Source of the DNA: Bugula neritina
Taxonomy: Eukaryota; Bryozoa; Gymnolaemata; Cheilostomatida; Bugulidae
DNA: 64,000 bases
Assembly: GCA_964035545.1 (NCBI GenBank)
Contig: OZ037772.1
Span: forward strand, 4,325,538-4,389,537
Reading direction: 5' to 3'
Part shown: positions 50,044-60,926 of the stretch, one piece after another
How the letters are laid out: each line of letters opens with the position of its first letter
Numbering within the stretch: position 1 is the first letter of the stretch
Position numbers and translations under genes: made by a program
The notes under the pieces: generated by a model
Told to the model about the DNA's origin: nothing
Seen by the model: the letters and a program-made list of their open reading frames with translations, nothing else
The model's database searches: none

Positions 50044-50640
50044 ATGCTTTCACTACTCATAAGGATGAGATGCAATCAAGAGTCCAATCTGATTCAAAGG
50101 ACAGGGAGTCTGTTAAAAGGAAGATTGAACTCTGCAATGACCCACTCAAAAAAGGGTGCACAAGAAGGTAAAAAAATGTCCACCAAGCTAGAGGTTCTGT
50201 TATACAAGATGGCAATAAAAACTACACTGATGTATAGATATCAGACATGGCCACTGACTCAAAGACAAGAGAACAAGATAAGTGCAACTAAGATGAGGAT
50301 GCTTTGTCACATTTACAATATAGAGTAGGAAGAGTATATAACAAATGATAATCTAAGGAGGAGGCCAAAATAAAAGCCATCGCAATAGGCATGAGGAGAA
50401 GACCTCTTCAATGGTATGGACATGTGCGCCGAAGAGATAGGGATGAAGATATTATAATGGTGGCTGAGATGAAAATACAGAGAAAGAGAGGGAGGCCAAA
50501 GAAAAGGTTAGTGAATACAGTGAAGGATGTCATACTGAAATGTGGCCTCTCAGATGAAGATGTTGACGACAGAATCAGATGACACTCTCTGATAGCACTT
50601 GGTGCCCTGCAAAACCGCCACTCATCTTAGACCACAGCGT
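50044..50640 (+). pseudogene. Non-LTR (RTE/BovB-like) reverse transcriptase C-terminal fragment
   Basis: 50165-50328 reads KLEVLLYKMAIKTTLMYRYQ and KISATKMRMLCHIYNI. After a frame change, 50391-50582 reads MRRRPLQWYGHVRRRD, KRGRPKKRLVNTVKD, LSDEDVDDRIR, then a stop and HSLIALGALQNR. This order (a GHVRR-type block, then a GRPKKRW-type block, then a DRxxWR-type end) is the usual tail of RTE-type LINE proteins. Endonuclease and catalytic RT parts are absent. It lies inside the TIRs of E2. Confidence 0.7.
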
Positions 50641-51965
50641 ACTAGGTGAGAAAGTCCAAGACAAATTCCTATAATGAAAAATTTGCTGCCGTCCCATGGC
50701 CTCTCAGGGTGTGATGTAGTGGCAACAATGTAAAATATTGGAAAGGGAGTCATACTAAATGTCTTGGTAGAAAGAAAGTGTGATTTGGTGACACTAGGGC
50801 TTTTTTCAAGATGACTATTCATACAAGCTACCAGGTTTATGCTATGTTGCTACGCTTATGCAAAGTGTTCCTCCATGACATCTACAAGACAAAAAGCTTA
50901 GAAAACCAAGGTCAGCAACGCTATTTGCGATGAGCCTTTAGCTTATGTACTTTGCCTGCTACAGATGAAGCTATTGGACAATGTCACCAGAGCACACCTC
51001 CAGGTAGCCATATGAAACTGCGGCATTAAACCCACTAGAACATTGGCGATTTTTTACAATTTAGCTACTCTTGTATATAGATTTTAGCCTCAAACTATTG
51101 AAATTTTAGCAAATAAAACTGAATATTTAAGGCTTTTTCAATTATGCATGATTTTCTATGCTTTTTTTAAATTTATTAGTACATTGAGATATATTATATG
51201 AACTATGATGGTTCACAAATATATATTTAGCTCCTATGACATGTCGCTGCGCTTAAATGTTGCAGGACCTCTTCCCAGTGTTTTTGCTATGCATAGTTAG
51301 AATCAGCAAATTCTATTACTCTATAATAGTAAGTTTTCATGAATTTTGAGCAAACTTTAAAATGTTTGATCATAATCTGCTGATGTCTACTAAATAAAGT
51401 AAAATGGTCCAAATTCATTAAATGCTCCTGTGGAAGCCAACAATCATGCAAAACAACACGATATGGCTATTCTAGTACATTTATCCCATGCACAGAGTTC
51501 TGTCTTTGTGAAGCAGTAACAGGAGTGTGCTGCAATGAACTAACATGTCTAACAAATGCTAATGATAGAAAACAATGAGAAAGGTGTTTAATATGAACAT
51601 GAGCGAAAGTTTGTCACATCTATTTGATTATATATATGTTCCATTTTAATTTTAGCTGAGCAATATGCCTCTATCTTTTTCACTTTTTCTTCACTGGCAA
51701 TAAGCAATGTTTTTCTTTATATATCTGTCCAAACAATTATTCAAAAACCTTGTATCATTTCTCTGCACCATATGTGATAATTTATTGAAGCAATTTCAAT
51801 TTTTGAACTGAGCAACATGTCTCTTGGCTCTTTACTTTGGTTTTATTTGCACTGGCATGGCAAATAATCATTCCAAAACTGCACATCTATTTGAATCATC
51901 AAAAAAACTTTGTTTTTGCAACATAATATAGACTTTATGCCTACTAGATTACGATTTTTTCATAA

Positions 51966-52113
51966 CTGGCGGCCATCTTGGATTTCTCGAAATGCTCAAG
52001 GGTGGCAGGTCCACACCCACCTGGAAACAGTTACCTGAACCCTCAAGATAAATAATCAAAAGAGAAAAAAACTTTATCCGAGATTGTGAACCTAACCCCC
52101 AGTTCTGCCAGAC
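51966..52113 (-). repeat. E2 right terminal inverted repeat
   Basis: 148 bp, the inverse of 48501-48658 with small indels. Confidence 0.85.
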
Positions 52114-52115
52114 TA

Positions 52116-52997
52116 TATATTTTGAAGTTTATATGCTTTCTTTTACTACGTTCTCTAAATAATTTCATTTACTCGCAGGCATGCCATTTAAACAAATATT
52201 TTAAAACCATAAACCTACTGTGTTTGACATTTTTGTATTGGATATTGTTTGATGTTACAAATTTAATCTGCCTATTCTAATGCATATATATAATATATTT
52301 ACATTCAGAAAAATACTGTTGTTAAAAATACTTATAGTGAAATGAGCTAGTTGTTCTTATAGTATAAATTTGTAAGTATGATTACTGAAACATGTGTTAA
52401 TACAGATAAGCAAGTTTGTTCATAAAATACAGGCATGCGTTTTATTCAGTTTTAGGTGAAAATGGCACTCATGGTATATATAAAATTGTCACGCAGTAAA
52501 AACTGCACATGCGGGTAATAATGGCACAAATGGTAGAGTAGGTAGAAATGGCACACTGATGTTAAATTTTGCAAACCTCAGACCCCAATCCTATCAGTGT
52601 GTCAGCACAGCAACTCTTGGATTATGTTTATTATAGATGGACTGTACCTTCTGAGAAATAGTATGTTGGAGTTGTCATCAATTGCTAAAGTAACAAATAT
52701 TTCTATATTTAACTAGATTATAAACAATATATAGTAATAAGAATATACTAATTGGAGGTCAATAGTCATATAATGTTAGTGGATACTTGCCAAATAATGG
52801 TCTGATACCTGTATATTGTTATTAACAGTACAATAGTCCAAGTGGAGATAACCACTAAGAGGTTATATTACTGTACCTGCCAGACCAGATGACATGTGTC
52901 ATTCAGTTGACATGTATACAGCAGGTGACTCCCATGACTTGATAGTGACAGACATTGTATAATATCTAACATTTGTTCTGCTAAATATTACCAACTA
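52116..52997. other. AT-rich spacer, no gene seen
   Basis: No coding signal. A faint duplication of AATGGCACTCATGGTA / AATGGCACAAATGGTAGAG lies near 52460-52545. Confidence 0.5.
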
Positions 52998-52999
52998 TA

Positions 53000-53664
53000 C
53001 CCTCATTCACGCATTGCCGTACAATACGCTGTATAACAGCAAACATTAGCCATCTTTAGTAACATCCGAGCTGATTTATACCCCGGAATACATTGCGGCG
53101 TTGATCGAGCACTGCTTGATTCAAAACATCACATTGGGCAGAGTTGATATGTACTAAAAGTTAAATAATATTTTCTGCTGGTTTGTTTTAATTGCTTGAT
53201 CTAAATTATAACTCAATCTCATAACTTTAAAAGATTAAAAATTTTCATCCTACTTGTTTGAATTAAACCTAGCCTGAATAACTAGTTCAATTTCCACTTA
53301 TTGCAAAACAACGCAAGCTAAAAATCTAAAAATTAATCAGACGGCTTGAATATTTTTTATTCATCAAGTTTGCACAAATATTTCATGGGCACATATACCT
53401 AAAAAGGTTTTCTTCTTTCAGAATTGCTTTTATCTAGTAAATAACATTTATATCACAGTTTTTGAGAAGAATGTTGCAACAAATGTGTGAACAATATTCA
53501 AAAGTATACAAGTCACCGAAGACAAGAGTTAGCCTAATTATGATTGGCCATAGCTCAACAAATTATATGTTGTAATTTTTTTCAGTGTATGAACGCATAT
53601 GCTGACGAAACGTAACCGCAACGCCATTTTGTTTTGCTGTTAGGGCAAAATGTGAATGATGGGA
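53000..53664. mobile_element. MITE family 'CCCCCTGTTCACAC': copy C
   Basis: Same orientation as copy D. Ends are CCCTCATTCACGCATTGCCG and TGTGAATGATGGGA with TA outside both (52998-52999, 53665-53666). Internal landmarks are GCGGCGTTGATCGAGCACTG, GATTGGCCATAGCTCAAC and GCCATTTTGTTTTGCTGTTA. It is more diverged than D. Confidence 0.82.
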
Positions 53665-53666
53665 TA

Positions 53667-55090
53667 GTGTGAGACCTTAAACGGCTTCAAAAATTTTCTA
53701 ATGTACAATAAAAGTTAGGAGTTGTCTTTTATATTCACTATGTCTAAAGCGAGTGTAAGATGCTGTTTAACTCTGAACAATAGTCATGTGACCACCTAAT
53801 AAGTAAGTTTTTCTACAACCCAGACTCCAAGCCAACTAATAACAGAGACAGGAAATAATTAAACTTCACTCTGACAAACACAGTGGTATAACTGATTGTC
53901 AATCGCACAATCGCAATATTTTTTGTTCACAATTAATATACTTGAATGAGACATAAATTGAGTGTTTCTGTTTACTGAATGAAAGTTATTACTTTGGAAA
54001 AATTCAAGCATTTATTACATCAAGATGATGTATATAATTATTTCTCTGCTTAATTTTAGCATAAAGTAACTATCGGCCTGCTGCAATTACAATAATTTTT
54101 CTTTACAAGTAATTTCCGTAAGTAATACATAAATCCAGTAATTCTCTTTACCGTATGAGAGTTATGGTCCCTTGCTATCTATAAATAAGAATGCGATCTT
54201 CAAAAGAATATTAAACCTTAGAGTTATCTTCTATTACAGTTAGACATTGTCATTCTCTGCAGTAATCTCAAAAGCTCAACCATTCATTGGTTGATCTACG
54301 GTATATTAATAAAGGTATCATCATCACCTGGTTTGTGTAATATTAAGGAGTTAATACACCCTCCATTGAACTCATATATATTAGGTTAGAATAATACTGC
54401 TTCTGTATACACCACTGCAATGTATCTAAAGTGGCACATCACTTGATATTAATATCTATAACTTATTATAGTTATTACATAATTAGACTTGGACTGCAAA
54501 ATTTAATAAATTACTCAATTGGGTAATTATCCCCAATAATTATGTATGCATGGTTCAGTTATAGATTGATGATATAAACTATAATCAGTTTAACTATTAT
54601 AAATGTATTTGAAGGTCTAGAATTATTAATTAAATCATAAAAAATATTATCTATAGCGCTAAGTTTATTCTTATTTGGTACTACAAACAATCATTAAATA
54701 ATTTTCTGAATGCTTCAAATAAGGTTTTATCTGTGTGAATGTTTTTTATGTTTTTAAAAATGTTAATAAAATTAAAACGTATAAAACACTTTCAAATTGG
54801 CTAATAAATTCCAACCTTGTTGAGTGCTAAAAAATGTGCAGAATAAAAATATGCACAATTTAAACAACAATTGTTATATTGAGATTTATAAGTATGTGTA
54901 GTTGTCTTCTCTTGTTGTTGCATGTGTGTGGGGTGCACAACTCTAAGTTTGACATTAACATTGCGTATAGTGTGGGTGTGGCTTGTGTGAGTGTTGTAGC
55001 TATATAAACTAGTGTAAATGGGAGAATTGAGGGACTTGAGACTGATTAAGGATAATTGTATAGAATGTATGCGGCCCAATTAAAATGTAT
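53667..55090. other. AT-rich spacer, no gene seen
   Basis: No coding signal or repeat that I could support. Confidence 0.5.
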
Positions 55091-55092
55091 TA

Positions 55093-55766
55093 CCCCCTGT
55101 TCACACATTGCCGCACCGTACGCCGCAACAGCAAATATCCGCCATCTTTGATAACATCCGGGCTGAATCGTACCTTGGTATATGCTGCGGCGTTGATCAA
55201 GCAGTGCTTGATTCAAAAAATCACGGCGGGCTCCCATTGGGTAGAGTTGATCTGGTGCTAAAATTTAAAGAACATGTTCGCTAGTTTATTTTAATCGCTT
55301 ATTTCTGATTTAATTTAGCTAATTCAAAAGTTTTAAAAGATTAAAAAATCTTTATCTGGCTTGTTTGAATTAAACTCGGGTTAAAAATCTAGCTTTCCCT
55401 AATTACAAAAACACGCAAACCAAAAACTTAAAAATTATTTTGACTGCTTAAATATTCATTATTTAAATTGGTTTGCACAATTTTTTTAAAAACAAATATA
55501 TTTAAAAGAGAGATTCGTTTCATGTAATTGCTTTTATTTAGTAAATAGCATTTATATGACATCTTTTGAAAAGAATGTTGCGAATAATTTGTAAATAATA
55601 TCCAAGTCACCACAGACAAAAATTAACCTCATTATGATTGGTCACAACTCAACGGCGTGCGGTGTACTTTGCGTCAATGTGTGAACCCCTGTTGATAAAA
55701 TGTAACGGGTTCGCCATTTTGTTTGTGCTGTTACGGTTTATGATGCGGCAATGTGTGAACAGGGGG
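55093..55766. mobile_element. MITE family 'CCCCCTGTTCACAC': copy D (best preserved)
   Basis: 674 bp with ends CCCCCTGTTCACACATTGCC / GGCAATGTGTGAACAGGGGG and TA on both sides (55091-55092, 55767-55768). A second, internal copy of the end sequence (CAATGTGTGAACCCCTGTT, about 55674) lies roughly 80 bp inside the right terminus, so the right end is nested. There is no coding capacity. Confidence 0.88.
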
Positions 55767-56158
55767 TACGAGTACGTCAGTGAGTGCTGACCCAGGATTA
55801 TAGACTGAAGAGCACCACCAGCCAACTAATCTAACTCGGAGTCTCAACTTCACCCCTATCGGACAGACGGGAGCTGGAGTTACCTCGCAGCCAAGCCAAT
55901 AACCCGTAACTACATACCGACCCCAAGCTCACCCTAAGGCTACCATATATATATTACTGGGTGAGTTTACGATACTCAAAACCATTAAAACCCCACCATA
56001 ACACAATTAAAACAAGGTTCTGTTGAGAATTATATATAATTTGTTTAATTAAATAATTTACTTGTAATTCTCATTGTAAATATTTTGTAAGAGAGGTGCA
56101 AAAACTGTTAAAACTGGATGAATTTGTCACGTAATTATACGCACTGTAAACATAATAT

Positions 56159-56508
56159 TGTAGTGGGTCACGCAACGTAGTAATATAAGAATCGTCCTCT
56201 CTCCGTTCTGGGAATATTAAGGCCCCAATGTAGTAACCAATCAGAAGAACCGGAAGATATGCTTCCGACTCATGTGACAGTTCCCGGGCAGTTAGCAATC
56301 ATCACGTTGATGTAAGCGAGGGCTTGAAGTGTAAACATGTGTTAGTAGTGACTGATGTTATAGCGTAATTTGATGTAATGTTTGTTTTGTATTGTATTGT
56401 AAATAATAAAAGTAATTACTCGACAGGTACCCTAGTAATTGCTAGTAGAGTAGCCAACTAAATACGCAAGTAGAAAACTCACGCACAGTAATTGCACGAA
56501 TTACTACA
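56159..56508 (+). repeat. Gypsy copy B 5' LTR
   Basis: 350 bp, TG...CA. Contains AATAATAAAAGTAATTACTCG (poly(A)-type signal, about 56402-56410). It preserves the empty site (GTAAGCGAGGGCTTGAAG, about 56315) that is interrupted in the 3' LTR. Confidence 0.9.
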
Positions 56509-56509
56509 G

Positions 56510-56526
56510 TGGTGGCAGCAGTGAGA
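56510..56526 (+). promoter_or_regulatory. Putative primer-binding site
   Basis: TGGTGGCAGCAGTGAGA begins two bases after the 5' LTR and starts with TGG, as expected for pairing with a tRNA 3' CCA end. The tRNA could not be identified. Confidence 0.5.
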
Positions 56527-56543
56527 TCTTGCGTATAACAGTC

Positions 56544-57491
56544 ATGGCAGAAGACGGTACGGAGCTACCCATTCCACTGAATGAAGGTGAGGAAGATAAT
56601 GTTGATAGACCTGTGGAACCAGTGGTGTTAGAAGAAGTGAGAGTTCCTAGAGAGCCCGGTGAGGACAGATACCGGCTGAAGGCGCCCACCTTCACAGGCG
56701 AGGAAGCCGTAGAGCAATTTATCCAGGAATTCCAAGATGTGATGGAAGTTGCACGAAAGCCACCAAGGGTGGCGTTGCTCAAACTCAGGATGGCGCTGAC
56801 GGACAAGGCTAAGCCATATGGAGCGAGACCTGACATAGAAGGGATCTTTGCTTCTCTGCGGGCCCGTTTTGGTATCTCCGCCATAGATGCGCGGGCCCGC
56901 CTACAAAGGCTGCGGCATGATCTTCACACGCCGCTGCAGGAGCACGCTACCACGGTGATGACGCTGGCGCAGATCGCGTTCTGCGATCTGCCTCAAGCGA
57001 ACCGTGAGAAGTATACTTACAATGCCTTCGTGCAGTCCATCAACGACCTGAGACTCCACCATCAGTTCCAAGAGAGGGGAGTCGCCACGGTCAAGGATGC
57101 ACTAGCGGTAGGAGAAGCCTACCTCTTGGCGACTCACATGCACCGCAACCGCATTGCCTCCCACCAGGTGGCCACGGAGCACACTACTGCTCATAATGAA
57201 CCAAATGCGGAACCCTCTGCGGTGGCTAATGTGACCCAGATGACGGTAGCATCGAAAGTCGCTCAGATGACTGACATGCTAGCCAAACTGGTTGCCACGT
57301 TAGCTTTCCCAAGCCAGGTAGATACTGCCCATGAGCCTTGCGGGCCGCAGGCACAATCACCAGGCACGGGGCATAAATTCTGCTGGGGATGCGGAAGGCC
57401 TGGACATTTCCAGAAGAACTGCCCTCAACTCCAACAAGGGTTAAACTACCATGGCCTGCAGATGTTCCCATCTCCTGCGGGCCGCCGGTAA
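56544..57491 (+). CDS. Gypsy copy B Gag (open)
   Basis: About 315 residues, open throughout. ATG at 56544 is the first methionine; the same frame is open slightly upstream to 56529. An acidic N-terminus is followed by a capsid-like region (RLKAPTFTGEEAVEQFIQEF, LLKLRMALTDKAKPYG, LRARFGISAIDARARL, LRHDLHTPLQEHA) typical of gypsy gag. Near the C-terminus a single zinc knuckle, CWGCGRPGHFQKNC (C-x2-C-x4-H-x4-C), would bind element RNA. It ends before the protease frame, which lies in the -1 phase, but a stop at 57527-57529 now separates the two. Gag would assemble the particle; no disabling change is seen. Confidence 0.88.
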   Translation: MAEDGTELPIPLNEGEEDNVDRPVEPVVLEEVRVPREPGEDRYRLKAPTFTGEEAVEQFIQEFQDVMEVARKPPRVALLKLRMALTDKAKPYGARPDIEGIFASLRARFGISAIDARARLQRLRHDLHTPLQEHATTVMTLAQIAFCDLPQANREKYTYNAFVQSINDLRLHHQFQERGVATVKDALAVGEAYLLATHMHRNRIASHQVATEHTTAHNEPNAEPSAVANVTQMTVASKVAQMTDMLAKLVATLAFPSQVDTAHEPCGPQAQSPGTGHKFCWGCGRPGHFQKNCPQLQQGLNYHGLQMFPSPAGRR

Positions 57492-57529
57492 ATCACCCAG
57501 GAGAGGCAAGGTGTCTGCTGCTCCGCTGA

Positions 57530-58084
57530 GCGCCACGGGAGGACACTGTGGAGTGGCGACCCCTACGGCAAGTAGGCTGTTCAAGCCACTCGCCACTTGG
57601 GCCCTCTATGCCACTCCGACACAGATCCGACAGACGGTTGACCTCAGAGCCTGCGAGGGAAACGGTACAGGCGCCGCAAGACGTACCACCTCAACCTCGG
57701 CAGTTGGTCAATAGTCGTCGCCAACCGTGGACCCCTCGACCCACAGCAAGGGGGGTGCAACCACGACACACACAAATGCAGTCACACGGGAGTAGCTACT
57801 TCCTGCCGGGAAAACTAGCTGGCAAGCCTGCCAACTTTCTTCTGGACTCGGGCTGCACCACCAACCTCCTTAGCCGTCAGTTCTCTGACACCCTCAGCGC
57901 TAAGGTCAGGGACGGGCTGGCATTGTATCAGGGGGATCATGGCACCCTGGCAGATGGATCATGCATTCCCTTCTGCGGCGTTATTGAGCTGACTGGTTAC
58001 GTCCGTAACCAGACCATCCAGGAGACGTTTATTGTCGGACAGCTCAACGAGGATGCTATCCTTGGGATGCCATTCTTGCACTGA
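57530..58084 (+). pseudogene. Gypsy copy B retroviral-type aspartic protease region
   Basis: After a Pro/Arg/Gln-rich stretch, the frame carries the aspartic protease core: LLDSGCTTNLLS with the catalytic D-S-G, then FIVGQLNEDAILGMPFLH, the usual closing ILGxxFL motif. A TGA at 58082-58084 immediately follows, and the same frame resumes to 58606. In a working element the polyprotein would continue, so this stop is a defect. Upstream it is cut off from gag by a stop. The domain itself looks complete. Confidence 0.8.
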
Positions 58085-58606
58085 CACGGATGTCGTATCG
58101 ATTTCAGTAAATCTCCGATGATCATGGGTGACAGGGGGCTCGCTTGTGTCAATAAGTTTGGTCGTCCTTTAGCGGGAAGAGTGCAGGTAGTACGGAGCTG
58201 TACGATACCAGGCCACTCCTGGGCTACCGTCCGCTGCAAAGTAGACGGTGGCCAGACCTCTAGGTTAGGAGTTGTGGAAAGTACGCACTCAAGAATCCAA
58301 CTTGCCCACAGCTTTAGCCGGCTTATGGGACAAGGAGAGATCTCGGTGCAGTGCGTCAACCCCTCCTCAGAGACAATAAACCTACCATCCAGGTCCATGC
58401 TTGGCCGCTTTCATACTGTCCAGGAGGAAGCCACTGGGCTGTCGTTGGGAGCTACGACGAAAAGTCCTCAACAGAGCCCGTCTCAAGGGCGGAGGACCGT
58501 CCCAATCCATCATCCAGGGACGTGTGGTGGTGCGGCAACGGAAAGCGCCATGCCATGGCCAGGTTGCCTCACTGTACCGGTGCGGCGCCTCGCCACAAAA
58601 CCATGA
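58085..58606 (+). pseudogene. Gypsy copy B protease-RT linker, truncated before RT
   Basis: In frame with the protease after the TGA. Contains VQVVRSCTIPGHSWATVRC and GRFHTVQEEA, a Cys-poor linker seen before RT in gypsy pol. It then runs out into Pro/Ser-rich sequence with no RT motifs. RT and RNase H are deleted between about 58610 and 58690. Confidence 0.65.
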
Positions 58607-58685
58607 CACTCGCCTAAATAGATGAGCCTGTCATGAGGTACCACGGGCGGCAGAGACCGTCCCTACTCGGCAGCCCACGAGGAGG

Positions 58686-59330
58686 TTGGGCCCGAAGAAG
58701 AAGAGCAGAGTTCCCCCGCGGTCCCAAGTGCCAACACAGAACCCGGGCCGACTCCGCCAGAAGGCTGACATGCCCCCGGAGGCCGTCCAGAGCCTCCGCG
58801 CCAAACCTGTATGGGCTGGTAACGTTAGAGAGCTACCGGAACTCCAGAAAAGCCTTTCTGGGGTGGTAACCAACGTGTACCAAGCGAAACAGGAAGGGCG
58901 ACGATTCAGTGGTAGACAACGGAGACAGGGATGCGCCGAGTTATGGCTGTACTGTCAACATTGGAACTCCCTGCAGATCGGGCCAGATGTTCTGCTGACC
59001 ATGACTGTGGCCGCCAACAGCAGAGAACCAGCAAAAGAAAGGATCGTCTGCCCAGCTGTCGTCCACCGGGAGTTGATACGGGACACCCACCAGCGGACTC
59101 ATGCAGGAGTCTAGGGGGTGGTCACCAAACTACAACTCCGGTGGTACTTGCCCAACATAGAGCGGGACATCCGGCGCAGAGTGAGACAGTACAAAGTCTG
59201 CCAGACCAACAAGCATAGCCGTCTCCCTGGTGAAGCGGGACGGCAGACGCGTTGTGTTAGAAGGTCTTGGCAAGCGGAGACTGTCGTCCTGGCCGGAAAC
59301 ACGCCCATGACCACTCAGGAAGACCTGGCG
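58686..59330 (+). pseudogene. Gypsy copy B RNase H-IN linker and integrase zinc domain
   Basis: The frame carries the LRAKPVWAGNVRELPELQKS linker, CAELWLYCQHWNSLQIGPDV, and then the integrase HHCC region (VVHRELIRDTHQRTHAGV, RRVRQYKVCQTNK). In the final C-x2-C pair only one cysteine remains (YKVC), so zinc binding is damaged. A TAG at 59112-59114 interrupts the domain in the same frame. The catalytic core that should follow is absent. Confidence 0.78.
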
Positions 59331-59849
59331 AGGCGAGAAAGGCCACTTCCGTCCTTGGAAGTGCGCCCACCGCCCCCAACGTCAGGCCTGCCACCACCAC
59401 CACTTCCAGAACCAGAAACAGGTCTGGAAGTGCAAAAACCCGCCGTGGGAGGGGCTCTGTACGGAGATACCAACGTAGGAACAACCATCACAAACAGGCT
59501 GGAAAAACCACCCGCGAGACATAACAATCCACGGGTGAGCACACCACCTCACACAGTGACGACACCTCTAGGACCACACACTAGGCAACCCCCAGCGTGC
59601 CTTGGAGACTTCGTACATGACCGCGCTTCAAGCGGCAGTTATGAAGGTCTAGCGAGGTCTGGTATGGGAAAACAGACAAAGAAACGTGGGAGTTGTGAAC
59701 ACCACAAAAATATCAACTTTTGCCTCGGCGGAATCACGAACGAGATTGATCCGCTGGAAGTAAAAAACCCTAGTCACGCTTCACAACCACGCTGCCCGGT
59801 CTTTTCCTACGTTGATGCAGTCAAGAGTAGACGTGCCACTAAACACTAA
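59331..59849 (+). pseudogene. Gypsy copy B integrase tail
   Basis: Continues in the same frame as the zinc domain, as Pro-rich sequence (RPPPPTSGLPPPPLPEPETG) and PPACLGDFVHD, the tail motif shared with the copies at 3.4 kb and 12.5 kb. It then reads INFCLGGITNEID...PRCPVFSYVDAVKS, which aligns with 12590-12715 of copy A. The integrase core (DDE) is missing. Confidence 0.6.
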
Positions 59850-60214
59850 TCAATTACTGCTCTCAATCTAAAATGTCTCACTATTCTGGATCGAAGGGTG
59901 AGTTAGTTATGTTTTTGATACGGGAACTAGACTACATCAGTCAGCTCTAGCTACGCCAGTTAGCGAACTGGAGATTCGATAATGAAACACTGTGGTGGGA
60001 AAACACGTCGACTTAGGTTTTAAATAATCTGCCATAGCGAGTGGGTTCTTATCCAACTATTCATTAGCCTGAATCTCACGAGTGTAACTGAACAGAGTAC
60101 CTGTCAGGCTGTACACGCCGGCGGTTCCTCAGTGTATAATCTTTAACACTGCTACTCTTTCAGATAACACTCGAGTGACCACCTCCCGGTCCTGGACCAG
60201 CCAACCCTCTACCC

Positions 60215-60673
60215 ATGGAGGAAGAACCTGTGATGAAGAATGGCCTACCCGTGGTGCTTCGTCGACGACACAGATGGGTGTCACCAGCGACGGAAAGCAG
60301 GATTGAGGAAGCCTGGGGACCAAGCGGACCCCGCCGGACCTGTCAAGTCTGCTTCGAGGAATGCCCGTCACACCGCTCCTTGCGCCTGCATGTAGACGCA
60401 CACTTTCTACTACACTTTTGTCCATGCGGGTTTCATGATGTATACCCGTACCTCGTGATAGTCCATAAAATGAGCTGCTTCGCCAGAGAGGGCCATATCG
60501 TAGATGAGGACAGTTTCCCCCAGTACCTATACATCATCGAGCCGATCATCAAGAAGGCTATAACCCTGGCTGCGTTAGCGTCAGGGTTCTTAGTATTACC
60601 TCTATCTGCCCGCCATATATCTCCTATGGTTAAGGCCCGTCCACTACCCCCGTCAACCCTAGTAACACCCTGA
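60215..60673 (+). CDS. Gypsy copy B accessory zinc-finger protein (ORF downstream of pol)
   Basis: 152 residues from ATG 60215 (context CCATGG). After a basic N-terminus (VVLRRRHRWV), finger 1 is C2H2 with C43, C46, H59 and H63 (CQVCFEEC...LRLHVDAH). Finger 2 is atypical: C69-P-C71, H84, C88 (CPCGFHDVYPYLVIVHKMSC). A conserved segment EDSFPQYLYIIEPIIKKAI follows. Copy A has the same two fingers, spacing and following segment (13306-13560), although the sequences differ a lot. The position between integrase and 3' LTR is that of env or an extra ORF. No signal peptide or membrane segment is seen, so it is not an envelope. A role in binding element DNA or RNA is inferred. The continuation lies in another frame (next entry). 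Confidence 0.72.
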   Translation: MEEEPVMKNGLPVVLRRRHRWVSPATESRIEEAWGPSGPRRTCQVCFEECPSHRSLRLHVDAHFLLHFCPCGFHDVYPYLVIVHKMSCFAREGHIVDEDSFPQYLYIIEPIIKKAITLAALASGFLVLPLSARHISPMVKARPLPPSTLVTP

Positions 60674-60926
60674 TTCAGAAGAAACGACAATACCTCCCAC
60701 CCCAGAGACTGCTACAACCCCACCAGGATTAAGCCTATTGGCTACTGTAGAAGAGCGGCTTTTAAAACTACAAGCCGAGTTTACACAACTTGCTCTCAAC
60801 CTGCTGGATACAACAACAGGTCTATACCAGCTGAAGGACTCAGTGGGGCGACTAAAGCGGAGGCTACGTGCCCGACAGGCTCGACAAAGATCGCGCTCGC
60901 TACAAGAGTCAGAGCTCACCCAATGA
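60669..60926 (+). pseudogene. Gypsy copy B accessory ORF continuation: coiled coil with basic end
   Basis: Overlaps the stop of the zinc-finger ORF in a shifted frame. A Pro/Thr-rich stretch (IPPTPETATTPPG) leads to a heptad-like helix (VEERLLKLQAEFTQLALNLL, LYQLKDSVGRLKRRL) and an Arg-rich end (RARQARQRSRS). A one-base shift near 60670 would make it one protein with the fingers; copy A also ends in a Lys/Arg cluster. Either the frameshift is a defect or the shift is programmed; the first is more likely. Confidence 0.6.

Larger units (their letters stand above)
48501..52113 (+). mobile_element. Element E2: complete 3.6 kb TIR transposon
   Basis: Terminal inverted repeats 48501-48658 and 51966-52113 begin GTCTGGCAGA / end TCTGCCAGAC. 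They share TTCCAGGTGGGTGTGGAC, CCCTTGAGCATTTCGAGAAA and AAGATGGCCGCCAG. TA flanks both ends (48499-48500, 52114-52115). Inside are a broken ORF set shared with E1 and, downstream, the C-terminal end of a non-LTR retrotransposon reverse transcriptase. No DDE transposase was recognised. The superfamily is unassigned. Confidence 0.82.

Noticed and set aside
58382-59542. Many overlapping minus-strand frames in gypsy copy B
   Set aside because: GC-rich shadow frames opposite the gag-pol remnants with no domains.
60215-60673. Envelope protein in the env position of gypsy copy B
   Set aside because: No signal peptide, transmembrane segment or furin-type site; the content is zinc fingers.
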